Shown here piece by piece: positions 44,555-53,116 of a stretch of DNA of 64,000 nt. Within the stretch, counting starts at the first letter, position 1. The number at the start of each line of letters is the position of its first letter. The translations under genes were made by a program, and so were the position numbers. Location of the stretch: NCBI RefSeq assembly GCF_018130505.1, contig NZ_JAFCKH010000008.1:357161-421160 (forward strand), written 5' to 3'. A model generated the notes under the pieces. It had not been told where the DNA came from and made no database searches. It saw nothing but the letters and a program-made list of their open reading frames with translations. Source of the DNA: Bradyrhizobium tropiciagri (lineage in GTDB: Bacteria > Pseudomonadota > Alphaproteobacteria > Rhizobiales > Xanthobacteraceae).

Positions 44555-45148
44555 TTACTGCTTGCAGGCCCGCAGACCCTTCAGCAGCAGGCTGATCAGC
44601 GCATCGATGCGCGACGGGCACTCGGGCTTGGCCCATTCCTCGGCATGCGCCGGGTGATGATAGCGGACGGTGGCGTCGAACACGGCGCGCGCGGTCGCCT
44701 TGACATTTTCGATCTCGAACACGCCCTGCGCGACACCGTCGGACAGGATCTTCGCGACCAGGTCGACCTGCTTGTCCTTGTAGGCTTCCACCACCTCGCG
44801 GGCCTCTTGGGCGAGCGCGAGATAGGTCGCGAACATCTCAGGATCGTCGCAGACCTTCTTTTGCTTGATGGCGAACATCGTGCGCAGCCATTTCTCCAGC
44901 CGCTCCGGTGCCGGGCCATCGGAGGCCGCAAGCTTGCACAGCGGCTCGTTGGCCCGGTCGAGCCAACGCTTGGCAACCGCGTCACGCAGCGAGGCCTTGC
45001 TGGGGAAGTGGCGGTAGACGCTGCCGTGGCTGACATCCAGCGCACGGGCGACATCAACGACGGTAGCCTTGGCGAGCCCGAAGCGCCGCAGAACATCCTC
45101 GGTTGCTTCGAGGATCCGCTCGGGGGTCAAAACTACCGCCTCGTTCAT
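44555..45148 (-). CDS. TetR family transcriptional regulator
   Basis: 197 residues. Helix-turn-helix at about 10-55 (ERILEATEDVLRRFGLAKAT, LDVSHGSVYRHFPSKASLRD), then a TetR_C-type ligand domain. The ATG at 45148 overlaps by four bases the stop of a 45-residue upstream gene. A likely operator lies at 45395-45418. No efflux or metabolic gene adjoins it, so its other targets are unknown. Confidence 0.87.
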   Translation of the reverse strand: MNEAVVLTPERILEATEDVLRRFGLAKATVVDVARALDVSHGSVYRHFPSKASLRDAVAKRWLDRANEPLCKLAASDGPAPERLEKWLRTMFAIKQKKVCDDPEMFATYLALAQEAREVVEAYKDKQVDLVAKILSDGVAQGVFEIENVKATARAVFDATVRYHHPAHAEEWAKPECPSRIDALISLLLKGLRACKQ

Positions 45149-45282
45149 GCGTTCACCGTCGTCTGGTTCTCGCTGTCCTGCCCGCGGGTGAATTTGGCGG
45201 CCTGAGCTGCCAAATGGCGGGCGACGCGAAGATTGAGCCACTGTTGAATCTGGGCGGTCAATTGGAAGATTTCTATCGTCAT
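45145..45282 (-). CDS. 45-residue peptide coupled to the TetR gene
   Basis: From an ATG at 45282 with AAGGA about nine bases upstream. The peptide starts MTIEIFQLTAQIQQWLNLRV and continues ARHLAAQAAKFTRG: an amphipathic helix followed by a basic, then polar tail. Its TGA overlaps the ATG of the TetR gene (ATGA), the hallmark of translational coupling. No family recognised. It may be a small regulatory partner or simply a leader that sets TetR translation. Confidence 0.55.
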   Translation of the reverse strand: MTIEIFQLTAQIQQWLNLRVARHLAAQAAKFTRGQDSENQTTVNA

Positions 45283-45394
45283 GGAGGTAGTCCTTCGAGG
45301 TAATCAAATCAGGCCGAACATCCCGGCCGAACCGCCGGAACATCCGATTAGGCGCCCTCCTCCCTTAGGGCTGATGAGTATATACACCATCGCG

Positions 45395-45418
45395 CTGACA
45401 GATTTCAATATCTGTCAG
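45395..45418. promoter_or_regulatory. TetR-type operator candidate
   Basis: CTGACAGAT (45395-45403) and ATCTGTCAG (45410-45418) are perfect 9-bp inverted arms with a 6-base spacer, inside a locally AT-rich stretch about 115 bases upstream of the 45-residue peptide gene. The neighbouring TetR protein is the obvious candidate ligand. Confidence 0.6.
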
Positions 45419-45496
45419 ACAATATTCTGTGAACTGACCGCCCGGGATGGCTCGGGTTCCGCAGTGCCGGTCTTTGATTGGGGGTTCCAGGAATCG

Positions 45497-45526
45497 AAAG
45501 GGGCCGCCTCACGCAGCGGCCCCTTT
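45497..45526 (-). terminator. Strong hairpin terminator of the ExbB-type operon
   Basis: AAAGGGGCCGC and GCGGCCCCTTT form a perfect 11-bp stem with an 8-base loop, about 160 bases past the last stop codon of the operon. The flanking A and T runs let it work in both directions. Confidence 0.75.
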
Positions 45527-45684
45527 GCCGGGAAAATGCCTTGGGGATGAAATCTAGCCCCGGTTATCGACAAGATTACACCCAATTGGCGCCGCAATGG
45601 GATTCCGGATGACTACTGTCCACCCGGCTGACTGATTATGGGTGATCCCTATTTCTCTGCCATTTTCATTGCTGCGCATCATTC

Positions 45685-46293
45685 TCATTGCAGCGCGTCC
45701 TTGGGCGGCATCCGGGGCGGCGGCAGCGGGGTGAAGACGGATGTCTGCGCGCCCGCCGGCGGGGGCACGAACACGCCGGTCGAGGAATCCCCGCCTGATG
45801 TCTCCAGGATCGTCTTGGGCGTGATGTACTCCCTGACGAAGTCCATGATGGTGCCGTCGCCGCCGCCGAAATCCGCGGCCCGCCCGCCCTGGGCGTGACC
45901 GGCCTTGATCTCGTTGTCCGCGGCGTGGGCCTGTTCGGCGAGGGCGTCGCTATAGGGAATGCGGAACGCGCGCGGGACCGCGCTCGGCCGATTGTCTTCG
46001 TCAAGCTCCTCGACCCAGAGGTAGATCGCGCCGGGATCGCCCTCCAGCGAATGCGGCTCGACGATCCGCGTGTGCAGCAGCTTGAAGTTGGCCGGCAGCC
46101 GGTCCGTCGTGGCCCAGCCGAGCAGCCCGCGCATGCCGCCGAAGCTGACGACATAGAACGCGCTGGTCACGACGATCGCCAGCGCCTTCAGCGACCAGTG
46201 CAGCCGCGCATAGACCAGCACAATCAGCAGCAGCGCGCCGACCACCGCATAGGCAACCGCGAGCGTGAAGATCACCGACTGAAAGCTAGTCAC
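45685..46293 (-). CDS. Membrane protein with Pro-rich tail, third gene of the ExbB-type operon
   Basis: 202 residues. Two membrane helices at the N-terminus (about 8-30 and 34-53), a mixed soluble domain (about 70-165) and a Pro-rich end with PPPAGAQ and PLPPPRMPP. The soluble part probably faces the cytosol or periplasm depending on an even number of helices. No family recognised. Its ATG overlaps the previous gene by eight bases, so it is translationally coupled and likely part of the same complex. Confidence 0.75.
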   Translation of the reverse strand: MTSFQSVIFTLAVAYAVVGALLLIVLVYARLHWSLKALAIVVTSAFYVVSFGGMRGLLGWATTDRLPANFKLLHTRIVEPHSLEGDPGAIYLWVEELDEDNRPSAVPRAFRIPYSDALAEQAHAADNEIKAGHAQGGRAADFGGGDGTIMDFVREYITPKTILETSGGDSSTGVFVPPPAGAQTSVFTPLPPPRMPPKDALQ

Positions 46294-46960
46294 GGCGCAG
46301 CACCCTCACCCCGGTCTTCGGATCGATATCGGCGCCGTTGCGCCAGGCGCCGCGGAACGTCTCGAGCAGTGATTTCGGCCGCTGGTCGACATTGATCACC
46401 TTGCCCTCGGCGTCGAGGCGAAACCGCACCGCGGTCTTCTCGTCGCCCGTGTGATCGAGGGTGAGCTTGTTGTCGAAGATCACCTGCGCCACCGGATTGA
46501 GCTTCTGCACCTTGATGCTGGCCTCGACCGGCTGGCCGGTGGTCGCGGCGAAATGCGAGATGTTGACAGTGTATTCGCCGGGAACGATGCCGCGCACCGT
46601 GACGATCTCCTCGCGGATCGGCGAGGCGATCTTCTTGCCGTTGACCACGATGAAGTCGTTGGCGCCGCCGCGGTCGTCGCGGTCGAGCGTCAGGAAGCCG
46701 GCCTCGCGATGCCGGTACCAGGCGATGTTGCCGGCGGGGTCCTGCACGAACAGGTCGAGATCGTCGGGGTGGTTGTCCGGCCAGTCCATCGTGATGATGA
46801 ACTCCGCCTTGGATTCGATCTTGCCGTCCTTGGAATCCGGCGACACCGCCAGTAGCGCCAGGAAGAACAGGAAGGCAACAACCTGCAGCGCCTTGAACAG
46901 CATGACGCCGAGGGGATCGAACGGCTCCTCGCGCGGATAGAGGCCGAACTCGTCCATCAT
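46286..46960 (-). CDS. ExbD-topology membrane protein with a DUF2135/YfaP-like periplasmic domain
   Basis: 224 residues. A short N-terminus (18 residues), one membrane helix (about 19-40), then a periplasmic beta-rich domain. The edge of the helix reads EPFDPLGVMLF, reminiscent of the PFIDVML segment of ExbD whose Asp carries protons; here the candidate is Asp15. In the periplasmic part, DDLDLFVQDPAGN followed by LTLDRDDRGG resembles the DUF2135/YfaP pattern. The ATG at 46960 overlaps the ExbB-like stop by four bases. I did not recognise a family covering the whole protein. Confidence 0.65.
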   Translation of the reverse strand: MMDEFGLYPREEPFDPLGVMLFKALQVVAFLFFLALLAVSPDSKDGKIESKAEFIITMDWPDNHPDDLDLFVQDPAGNIAWYRHREAGFLTLDRDDRGGANDFIVVNGKKIASPIREEIVTVRGIVPGEYTVNISHFAATTGQPVEASIKVQKLNPVAQVIFDNKLTLDHTGDEKTAVRFRLDAEGKVINVDQRPKSLLETFRGAWRNGADIDPKTGVRVLRRD

Positions 46961-47724
46961 GACCGAGTTCCGAGCCCGCGTTCCAGCGCCGGCGTGACAT
47001 GCGTCTCGGTCAGCACGACAGTATCGGAAAACACCTTCTGCGTGGCGGAATCGAGCATGTAATACTGGATCCGGACCAGGATCGATCCGATCAGTCCGGC
47101 CAGCGTCGTGTACATCGCGACCGCCATGCCGTCGCTCATCAGCCCCATCGACGATTTCATCGCGACCTTGTCGGCGGCATCGAGGGTCGCGATCGGCGCC
47201 AGCATGATGATGAAGCCGATGATGGTGCCGAGCAGGCCGAGCTTCATCAGCGTGTCGGACACGAATGCGCCGAACCCGTTGGAACCGCGCAGCCGGTCGG
47301 CCAGCGTTCGTAGCAGCAGTGTCTGGTCGATCGGACCCTTGGCCTGCGCGGTCGCCTTCTGTACCAGGCTCTTGATGTGATCGGTGACGAGCCCACTCGG
47401 CAACCCGCGCGCATCGGCGGCCAACGCGCTGGCGCCATCGGGCGCAGCGAGGATTGCGCGGCAGCCGCGCGCGATCTCCCCTTCCCGCGCGATCGCCCGC
47501 GTCCGCCAGAAGCAATGCACGCAGGTGACGATGTAGAGCGCGGCGATGACGCTGGAGATGTAGGTGCGGTCGGACGTTACCATCAGGCGGATCAGCCCGT
47601 AGCGCCAGAGCAGGAACGCGGCGAAGATCGATAGCCCGGTGAAGATCATCCAGAGCAGCAAGACCCGGCGTTCCCCCGCATCCGTAGGCGCCGATGCGGT
47701 CGCCGCGCCGACCTTGGCATCCAT
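46957..47724 (-). CDS. MotA/TolQ/ExbB family proton channel protein
   Basis: 255 residues. Four hydrophobic segments: about 22-42, 55-75, 145-168 and 190-212. The family core is LGLLGTIIGFIIMLAP and SDGMAVAMYTTLAGLIGSIL, matching the two C-terminal helices of ExbB/TolQ/MotA. These proteins form proton-driven motors with an ExbD/TolR/MotB partner. No such standard partner is nearby; the next gene has a similar topology. GGGAGC nine bases upstream supports the ATG at 47724. Confidence 0.87.
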   Translation of the reverse strand: MDAKVGAATASAPTDAGERRVLLLWMIFTGLSIFAAFLLWRYGLIRLMVTSDRTYISSVIAALYIVTCVHCFWRTRAIAREGEIARGCRAILAAPDGASALAADARGLPSGLVTDHIKSLVQKATAQAKGPIDQTLLLRTLADRLRGSNGFGAFVSDTLMKLGLLGTIIGFIIMLAPIATLDAADKVAMKSSMGLMSDGMAVAMYTTLAGLIGSILVRIQYYMLDSATQKVFSDTVVLTETHVTPALERGLGTRS

Positions 47725-47960
47725 GTTGCGTTTGCTCCCTGTGCAGACTGTTCCGCCAATCATCAGACCAGAGGCGCCTGTCCCCGTCCAATTACTTCTG
47801 CCCAGATTCCGTTGGGCAAATTTCCCGATCTGCATGGCGTGACGCGCTTGCAATTGGCCCGGAACCGCGATGCTGTTACGCTTTGCCGATTGGAGCGCGA
47901 TCCTTTCGGAAAACCGCATCGCGCGTTTCCGGGTCATGCTCGCGTCGTGGAGTGGATCGC

Positions 47961-49334
47961 ATGCGCCTCGTGCTTCAACTGGTCGCCCGCCTGCTCGTCA
48001 TCGTCGCGCTGTGCCTCGGCGCCGCCACCGTGTGGGCCACGGTCGACGCCTATCGCAGCGTCGATCGCGCGACGGAGGCTTCCGCCGAGCGCGTCTCGCA
48101 GGCGCTCGAGGCGCTGTACTGGCGCGAATTGCTGCTGCGCAGCAACCGCATGCGCGAACATCTGCTGCCGGCGCCCGACTGGCGCACCATCGAGACCATG
48201 GGGCTGATCGCGCCGGGCATCTGCGTGCAGTTCGAGCCGGCCGGCGCGTTCGAGAAGCCGCTATGCGGCCAGAGCAAGGGGATCGGCAAGGCGCCGCCGC
48301 GCTGGTTCGCCGCGACCGTCGAGACGCTGCTCGGCCATCACGCCACCGTCGAGCGGCCGATCAGCGCCCGCTCGGCCACCGCGGGAACCATTCGGGCCAC
48401 GCCGGATCCGGATGCCGCGATCGCGCTGGCCTCGCAGCACATCCTCGACAACATCCACGTCGCATTGCTGATGGCGCTCGCCATCGCGCTGCTCGCCTCG
48501 CTCGCGATCGCGCATACGCTGGCGCCGGCCCGCTCGATCGTATCGGCGCTGCGGCGGATGGCCGACGGCGAGTACCGCACGCCGCTGCCGCGCTTCCGCT
48601 CGATGGATCTCGCCATGATCGGCCAGGCCGTCGGCGATCTCGGCGACCGCCTCGCGCAGGCCCAGGAGGAGCGCGCCGTGCTGACCCGACGCCTGCTCGA
48701 GATCCGCGACGACGAACGCCGCGCCCTCGCCCGCGAGCTGCATGACGAGTTCGGCCAGAACCTCACCGCGATCCTTGCCTTCGCCAACACGATCGAGGCC
48801 GGCGCGCCAAGGGACGGTGCCGGCAAGAGCGAGGTCGCGCAGGACGCGCGGATGATCTCGCAGGCGACGCGCCGCATCATGGCCTGCCTCCGCGACACGC
48901 TGAACCGGCTGCGCCATCCGCCGGCCGAAGAGCTGGGCCTGGAGGCCAGCCTGGTCGATCTGGTCGACAGTTGGCGCTCGCGCGCGGCGACGCAGCCGCA
49001 GATCCAGCTCGATCTGCAGGGCGATCTGGCCGACGTCCGCGGCACGGTCGCGGCCACCGCCTACCGCGTCGCGCAGGAATGCCTGACCAATGCGCTGCGC
49101 CACGGTGCCGCGCGCGAGATCGTGCTGCGGATCGAGCGGCGAACTGGTGCGGAGAACGCGCTGCTGGTCCGCGTCGAGGACGATGGCGGCGGCGATGCGG
49201 TCCAGGTGGCGCAGTCGGCGGGTTTTGGTCTCACCGGCGTCAGCGAACGCGTCGCCGCGCTCGGCGGCTCGCTGTCGATCGCGCGCGCCCGCCGCGGCCT
49301 GTCGGTCGCGGCGACCATTCCGCTCGCCGCCTGA
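47961..49334 (+). CDS. NarL-type sensor histidine kinase
   Basis: 457 residues. Helix 1 (about 5-27), a periplasmic sensor of about 140 residues, helix 2 (about 165-187) and a HAMP-like linker. The HisKA_3 box ARELHDEFGQNLTAI has His261 as phospho-acceptor. The ATPase domain has AYRVAQECLTNALRHG and GFGLTGVSERVAALGG. It signals to the response regulator encoded one base downstream. The ligand is unknown. GGAG lies about eight bases upstream of the ATG. Confidence 0.9.
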   Translation: MRLVLQLVARLLVIVALCLGAATVWATVDAYRSVDRATEASAERVSQALEALYWRELLLRSNRMREHLLPAPDWRTIETMGLIAPGICVQFEPAGAFEKPLCGQSKGIGKAPPRWFAATVETLLGHHATVERPISARSATAGTIRATPDPDAAIALASQHILDNIHVALLMALAIALLASLAIAHTLAPARSIVSALRRMADGEYRTPLPRFRSMDLAMIGQAVGDLGDRLAQAQEERAVLTRRLLEIRDDERRALARELHDEFGQNLTAILAFANTIEAGAPRDGAGKSEVAQDARMISQATRRIMACLRDTLNRLRHPPAEELGLEASLVDLVDSWRSRAATQPQIQLDLQGDLADVRGTVAATAYRVAQECLTNALRHGAAREIVLRIERRTGAENALLVRVEDDGGGDAVQVAQSAGFGLTGVSERVAALGGSLSIARARRGLSVAATIPLAA

Positions 49335-49335
49335 G

Positions 49336-50001
49336 ATGACCACCGCCAAGACTGGCGCGAAGAATGCCGGCATCGCGATTCTGCTGGTCGACGATCATCC
49401 GGTGGTCCGCCAGGGCTACCGGCGCGTGCTCGAGCATCAGGACGATTTTCACGTCGTCGCCGAGGCCGACAACGCCGCCAATGCCTACCGCGCGTTCAAG
49501 TCGCACCAGCCTGATGTGGTGGTGATGGACATCTCGATGCCGGGGGCGAGCGGGCTGGAGGCTATCAGAAACATCCGCGCCCGCGATGCCGACGCCCGCG
49601 TCCTCGTCTTCAGCATGCATAGCGAGGCGGCGCAAGTGAAGGCGGCGTTCGGTGCCGGTGCCAGCGGTTTCGTCACCAAGGGCAGCGAGCCGGCCGAATT
49701 GATCGCCGCGATCCGCGCGGTTGCGCGCGGCGAGCACGCGATGAGCGACGACGTCGCCCGGGTGCTGGCGATGGACAGCCTGACCCCGAGCAAATCGGCG
49801 CTCGACCAGCTCGGCGAGCGCGAGATCGAGATACTGCGCCAGATCGCAGCCGGCAGCACCAAGGAGCAGATCGCCAGCAACCTCAACCTCAGCACCAAGA
49901 CCGTGCAGAACTACCACTATCTGATCAAGGCCAAGACCGGCATGCGCACCGACGCCCAGTTGGTGCGGCTGGCCGTGGAGTGCGGGCTGGCTAATCTGTA
50001 G
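49336..50001 (+). CDS. NarL/FixJ-type response regulator
   Basis: 221 residues. The receiver has acidic residues in LLVDDHP, the phospho-acceptor Asp65 in VVVMDISMPG and Lys115 in FVTKGSEP. The C-terminal LuxR helix-turn-helix is LGEREIEILRQIAAGSTKEQ, continuing IASNLNLSTKTVQNYHYLIK. Cognate of the kinase encoded just upstream. No target can be named. Confidence 0.92.
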   Translation: MTTAKTGAKNAGIAILLVDDHPVVRQGYRRVLEHQDDFHVVAEADNAANAYRAFKSHQPDVVVMDISMPGASGLEAIRNIRARDADARVLVFSMHSEAAQVKAAFGAGASGFVTKGSEPAELIAAIRAVARGEHAMSDDVARVLAMDSLTPSKSALDQLGEREIEILRQIAAGSTKEQIASNLNLSTKTVQNYHYLIKAKTGMRTDAQLVRLAVECGLANL

Positions 50002-50008
50002 CACCGCC

Positions 50009-50085
50009 CGTAGCCCGGGTGAGCGAAGCGATACCCGGGGCCTGGTTGCAAACCCGCGGATATCGCTTCGCTCATCCGGGCTACG
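50009..50085. repeat. REP-like inverted repeat
   Basis: CGTAGCCCGGGTGAGCGAAG at left and CTTCGCTCATCCGGGCTACG at right, with a variable centre. It directly follows the response regulator gene and is a likely transcript end. Confidence 0.8.
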
Positions 50086-50094
50086 ATCCACCCG

Positions 50095-50244
50095 CTCCCT
50101 CGCCCCGCCCTTGCGGGGAGAGGGTTGGGGTGAGGGGCTGCTTCCGCATCGACGGTGCCAGCCGACTCGCGGAGAGTCCCCCTCACCCGGAACGCATCCG
50201 GCGATGCGTTCCGGCCTCTCCCCGCAGGCGGGGCGAGGCGAAGC
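50095..50244. repeat. Dispersed intergenic repeat, copy 2
   Basis: Starts CTCCCTCGCCCCGCCCTTGC and shares AGGGTTGGGGTGAGGGGCTG, CCCTCACCCGGAACGCATC and CCTCTCCCCGCAGGCGGGGC with the copy at 39584-39745. The remainder of the gap up to purB (50245-50409) shows no gene. Confidence 0.85.
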
Positions 50245-50409
50245 CGGAGCCCGCTGCCCGATCGGATTTTCCCCTCGAAACACCCGGTTTTCCCCCTCCG
50301 GGAGCCCCGTTTTGGTGGCCTCGCCGACCCCGATTTGCTAAAGCACGGCGTAAAAAACAAATCGGCCGGGAGCGGCCTTTGCGCCTCCCTGCCCGCTTCG
50401 GAGTTGTCG

Positions 50410-51717
50410 ATGATCCCCCGCTATACCCGCCCGGAAATGGCCTCCATCTGGGAGCCGCAGACGCGTTTCAAGATCTGGTTCGAGATCGAGGCGCATGCCG
50501 CCGACGCGCTGGCCGAGCTCGGCGTGATCCCCAAGGAAGCCGCCAAGACGATCTGGGCCAAGGCCAAGGACGCCACCTTCGACGTCGCGCGGATCGACGA
50601 GATCGAGCGCGAGACCAAGCACGACGTGATCGCCTTCCTGACCCACCTCGCCGAGATCGTCGGCCCCGAGGCGCGCTTCGTGCATCAGGGCATGACCTCG
50701 TCCGACGTGCTCGATACCTGCCTCAACGTCCAGCTCAAGCGCGCCGCGGACCTCCTGATCGCCGACCTCGACCGGGTGCTGGCGGCACTGAAGACCCGCG
50801 CCTTCGAACACAAGATGACGCCGACCATCGGCCGCTCGCACGGCATCCATGCCGAGCCTGTCACCTTCGGCCTCAAGCTCGCCTACGCCCATGCCGAGTT
50901 CGCCCGCGCCCGCGCCCGCCTGGTCGCCGCGCGCGAGGAGATCTCGACCTGCGCGATCTCGGGTGCGGTCGGCACCTTCGCGCAGATCGATCCGCGGGTC
51001 GAAGCCCACGTCGCCAAGGCGATGGGCCTGCGGCCGGAGCCGATCTCGACCCAGGTGATCCCGCGCGACCGCCACGCGATGTATTTTGCCACCCTCGGCG
51101 TGATCGCCGCCTCGGTCGACCGCCTTGCCGTCGAGGTTCGCCACATGCAGCGCACCGAGGTGCTGGAAGCCGAAGAGTTCTTCTCCGAGGGCCAGAAGGG
51201 CTCCTCGGCGATGCCGCACAAACGCAACCCTGTGCTGTCGGAAAACCTCTCCGGCCTGTCGCGCATGGTGCGCGCCTATGTGACGCCGGCGCTGGAGAAC
51301 GTCGCGCTCTGGCACGAGCGCGACATCTCGCATTCCTCGGCCGAGCGGATGATGGGCCCCGACGCCACCGTGACGCTCGACTTCGCGCTGGTCCGCCTCG
51401 CCGGCCTGATCGAGAAGCTCCTGGTCTATCCGCAGAACATGCAGAAGAACCTCGACCGGCTCGGCGGCCTCGTGCATTCGCAGCGCGTCCTGATCGCGCT
51501 GACCCAGAAGGGCGCCAGCCGCGAGGACGCCTACAAGTTCGTGCAGCGCAACGCGATGCCGGTCTGGCGCGGCGAAGGCGATTTCCAGACCCTGCTGAAG
51601 CAGGACGCCGACGTGAAGAAGTACATGACGGACGCCGAGATCGAGGAGAAGTTCGACCTCGGCTATCACCTCAAGCACGTCGACACGATCTTCGAGCGGG
51701 TGTTCGGGGAAGCGTAG
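50410..51717 (+). CDS. purB: Adenylosuccinate lyase
   Basis: 435 residues of the fumarase/aspartase superfamily, with the signature SSAMPHKRNPVLSENL and the PurB N-terminus MIPRYTRPEMASIWEPQTRF. GMTSSDVLDTC and the His-containing IGRSHGIHAEP complete the active site. It acts twice in purine synthesis, releasing fumarate from SAICAR and from adenylosuccinate. GGAG six bases upstream supports the start at 50410. Confidence 0.96.
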   Translation: MIPRYTRPEMASIWEPQTRFKIWFEIEAHAADALAELGVIPKEAAKTIWAKAKDATFDVARIDEIERETKHDVIAFLTHLAEIVGPEARFVHQGMTSSDVLDTCLNVQLKRAADLLIADLDRVLAALKTRAFEHKMTPTIGRSHGIHAEPVTFGLKLAYAHAEFARARARLVAAREEISTCAISGAVGTFAQIDPRVEAHVAKAMGLRPEPISTQVIPRDRHAMYFATLGVIAASVDRLAVEVRHMQRTEVLEAEEFFSEGQKGSSAMPHKRNPVLSENLSGLSRMVRAYVTPALENVALWHERDISHSSAERMMGPDATVTLDFALVRLAGLIEKLLVYPQNMQKNLDRLGGLVHSQRVLIALTQKGASREDAYKFVQRNAMPVWRGEGDFQTLLKQDADVKKYMTDAEIEEKFDLGYHLKHVDTIFERVFGEA

Positions 51718-51723
51718 GCGCTT

Positions 51724-51813
51724 CGTAGCCCGGATGAAGCGAAGCGTAATCCGGGGCCGCCCCGCCCGTTGCACGACCGGCCCCGGATTGCGCTGCGCTG
51801 CATCCGGGCTACG
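51724..51813. repeat. REP-like inverted repeat
   Basis: CGTAGCCCGGATGAAGCGAA at left and GCATCCGGGCTACG at right, with inner arms CCGGGGCC and GGCCCCGG. Related to the element at 50009-50085. It separates purB from the M20 gene. Confidence 0.8.
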
Positions 51814-51909
51814 GGCCCGAGAATCGCGGCCCGCTTCCCGCGTGACATCGCGGCCGGTTGCGCTACGCTGACTACCTCGCAAACTCGCCAGAAGAAACGG
51901 ACCCCACCC

Positions 51910-53082
51910 ATGCCGATCGTCAACCGCGTTGCCGCCCTCTCGGATGAAATGGCCGCCTGGCGCCATGACTTTCACGAGAATCCCGAACTGCTCTACGAGG
52001 TGCATCGCACCGCCGGCATCGTCGCCGATCGCTTGCGGGAGTTCGGCTGCGACGAGGTGGTGACAGGGATCGGGCGCACCGGCGTGGTCGGCGTGATCCG
52101 CGGCCGCAAGAACACGTCCAACAGGGTCATCGGCCTGCGTGCCGACATGGACGCGCTGCCGATCGAAGAGGCCGCCGACGTGCCTTACGCCTCGAAGGTC
52201 CCCGGCAAAATGCATGCCTGCGGCCATGACGGCCACACCGCGATGCTGCTGGGCGGCGCGAAATACCTTACCGAGACCCGCAATTTCGACGGCACCGCGA
52301 TCGTGATCTTCCAGCCGGCCGAGGAAGGCGGCGCCGGCGGCAAGGCGATGGTCGACGACGGGCTGATGACCCGCTGGGGCATCCAGGAGGTCTACGGTCT
52401 GCACAACATGCCGGGCCTGCCCGAAGGCCATTTCGCGACAACGCCGGGTCCGATGCTCGCCTCCTCGGACACGCTGCGGATCGTCGTGCACGGCAAGGGT
52501 GGCCACGCCGGTGCCGCGCCACATGAGGCGGTCGACAGCGTCCTGATCGGCGCCCAGATCATCAATGCGCTGCAGTCGATCGTGTCGCGCAATGTCGATC
52601 CGCTCAAATCGGCCGTCATCTCGATCACGATGTTCGAAGCAGGTCACGCGTTCAACGTGATCCCGGAGACGGTGACCCTGGGCGGAACCGTGCGCACGCT
52701 CGACCCCGATGTGCGCGATCTGGTCGAGCGCCGCATCGGCGAGGTCGCGGCCAACATCGCTCGCGCCTATGGCGGATCGGCCGACACGCACTACGGCCGC
52801 ATGTATCCGGTGACACTGAACCATGCGCGCGAGGCCGGCATCGCCGCCGAGGTCGCCCGCGACGTGGTCGGCGCCGACCGCGTCAACGAGAATTTGGTGC
52901 CGGTGATGGGCGCCGAAGATTTCGCCTTCATGCTGGAAGCGCGCCCCGGCGCCTTCGTGTTCCTCGGCATGGGCGAAGGCCCGATGTGCCACCACCCCGC
53001 CTACAAGTTCAACGACAACATCCTCGGCCACGGCGCCTCCTATTGGGCGCGCCTGGTCGAGAAGCAGATGCCGGCGGGCTAG
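51910..53082 (+). CDS. M20 family amidohydrolase (hippurate hydrolase-like)
   Basis: 390 residues. The metal-binding motifs GLRADMDALPI, MHACGHDGHTAMLLG, QPAEEGGAGG and MGAEDFAFML are intact, and the dimerisation domain (about 185-300) contains VHGKGGHAGAAPHEAVDS. Such enzymes cleave N-acyl amino acids or related amides. The exact substrate is unknown; a role in amino acid or auxin-conjugate recycling is possible. Confidence 0.9.
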   Translation: MPIVNRVAALSDEMAAWRHDFHENPELLYEVHRTAGIVADRLREFGCDEVVTGIGRTGVVGVIRGRKNTSNRVIGLRADMDALPIEEAADVPYASKVPGKMHACGHDGHTAMLLGGAKYLTETRNFDGTAIVIFQPAEEGGAGGKAMVDDGLMTRWGIQEVYGLHNMPGLPEGHFATTPGPMLASSDTLRIVVHGKGGHAGAAPHEAVDSVLIGAQIINALQSIVSRNVDPLKSAVISITMFEAGHAFNVIPETVTLGGTVRTLDPDVRDLVERRIGEVAANIARAYGGSADTHYGRMYPVTLNHAREAGIAAEVARDVVGADRVNENLVPVMGAEDFAFMLEARPGAFVFLGMGEGPMCHHPAYKFNDNILGHGASYWARLVEKQMPAG

Positions 53083-53116
53083 CCTCCCGTCACAGCCCGT
53101 ATCATCGCCGCCACCA

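Larger units (their letters stand above)
45283..45684. other. 402-base intergenic region
   Basis: Holds the TetR-type inverted repeat at 45395-45418 and the terminator at 45497-45526, described separately. Otherwise no coding potential was recognised. Confidence 0.4.

Noticed and set aside
45685-47724. Zorya-type (ZorAB) defence system
   Set aside because: The ExbB-like protein is short, the partner lacks an OmpA peptidoglycan-binding domain, and no ZorC/ZorD/ZorE gene is present.
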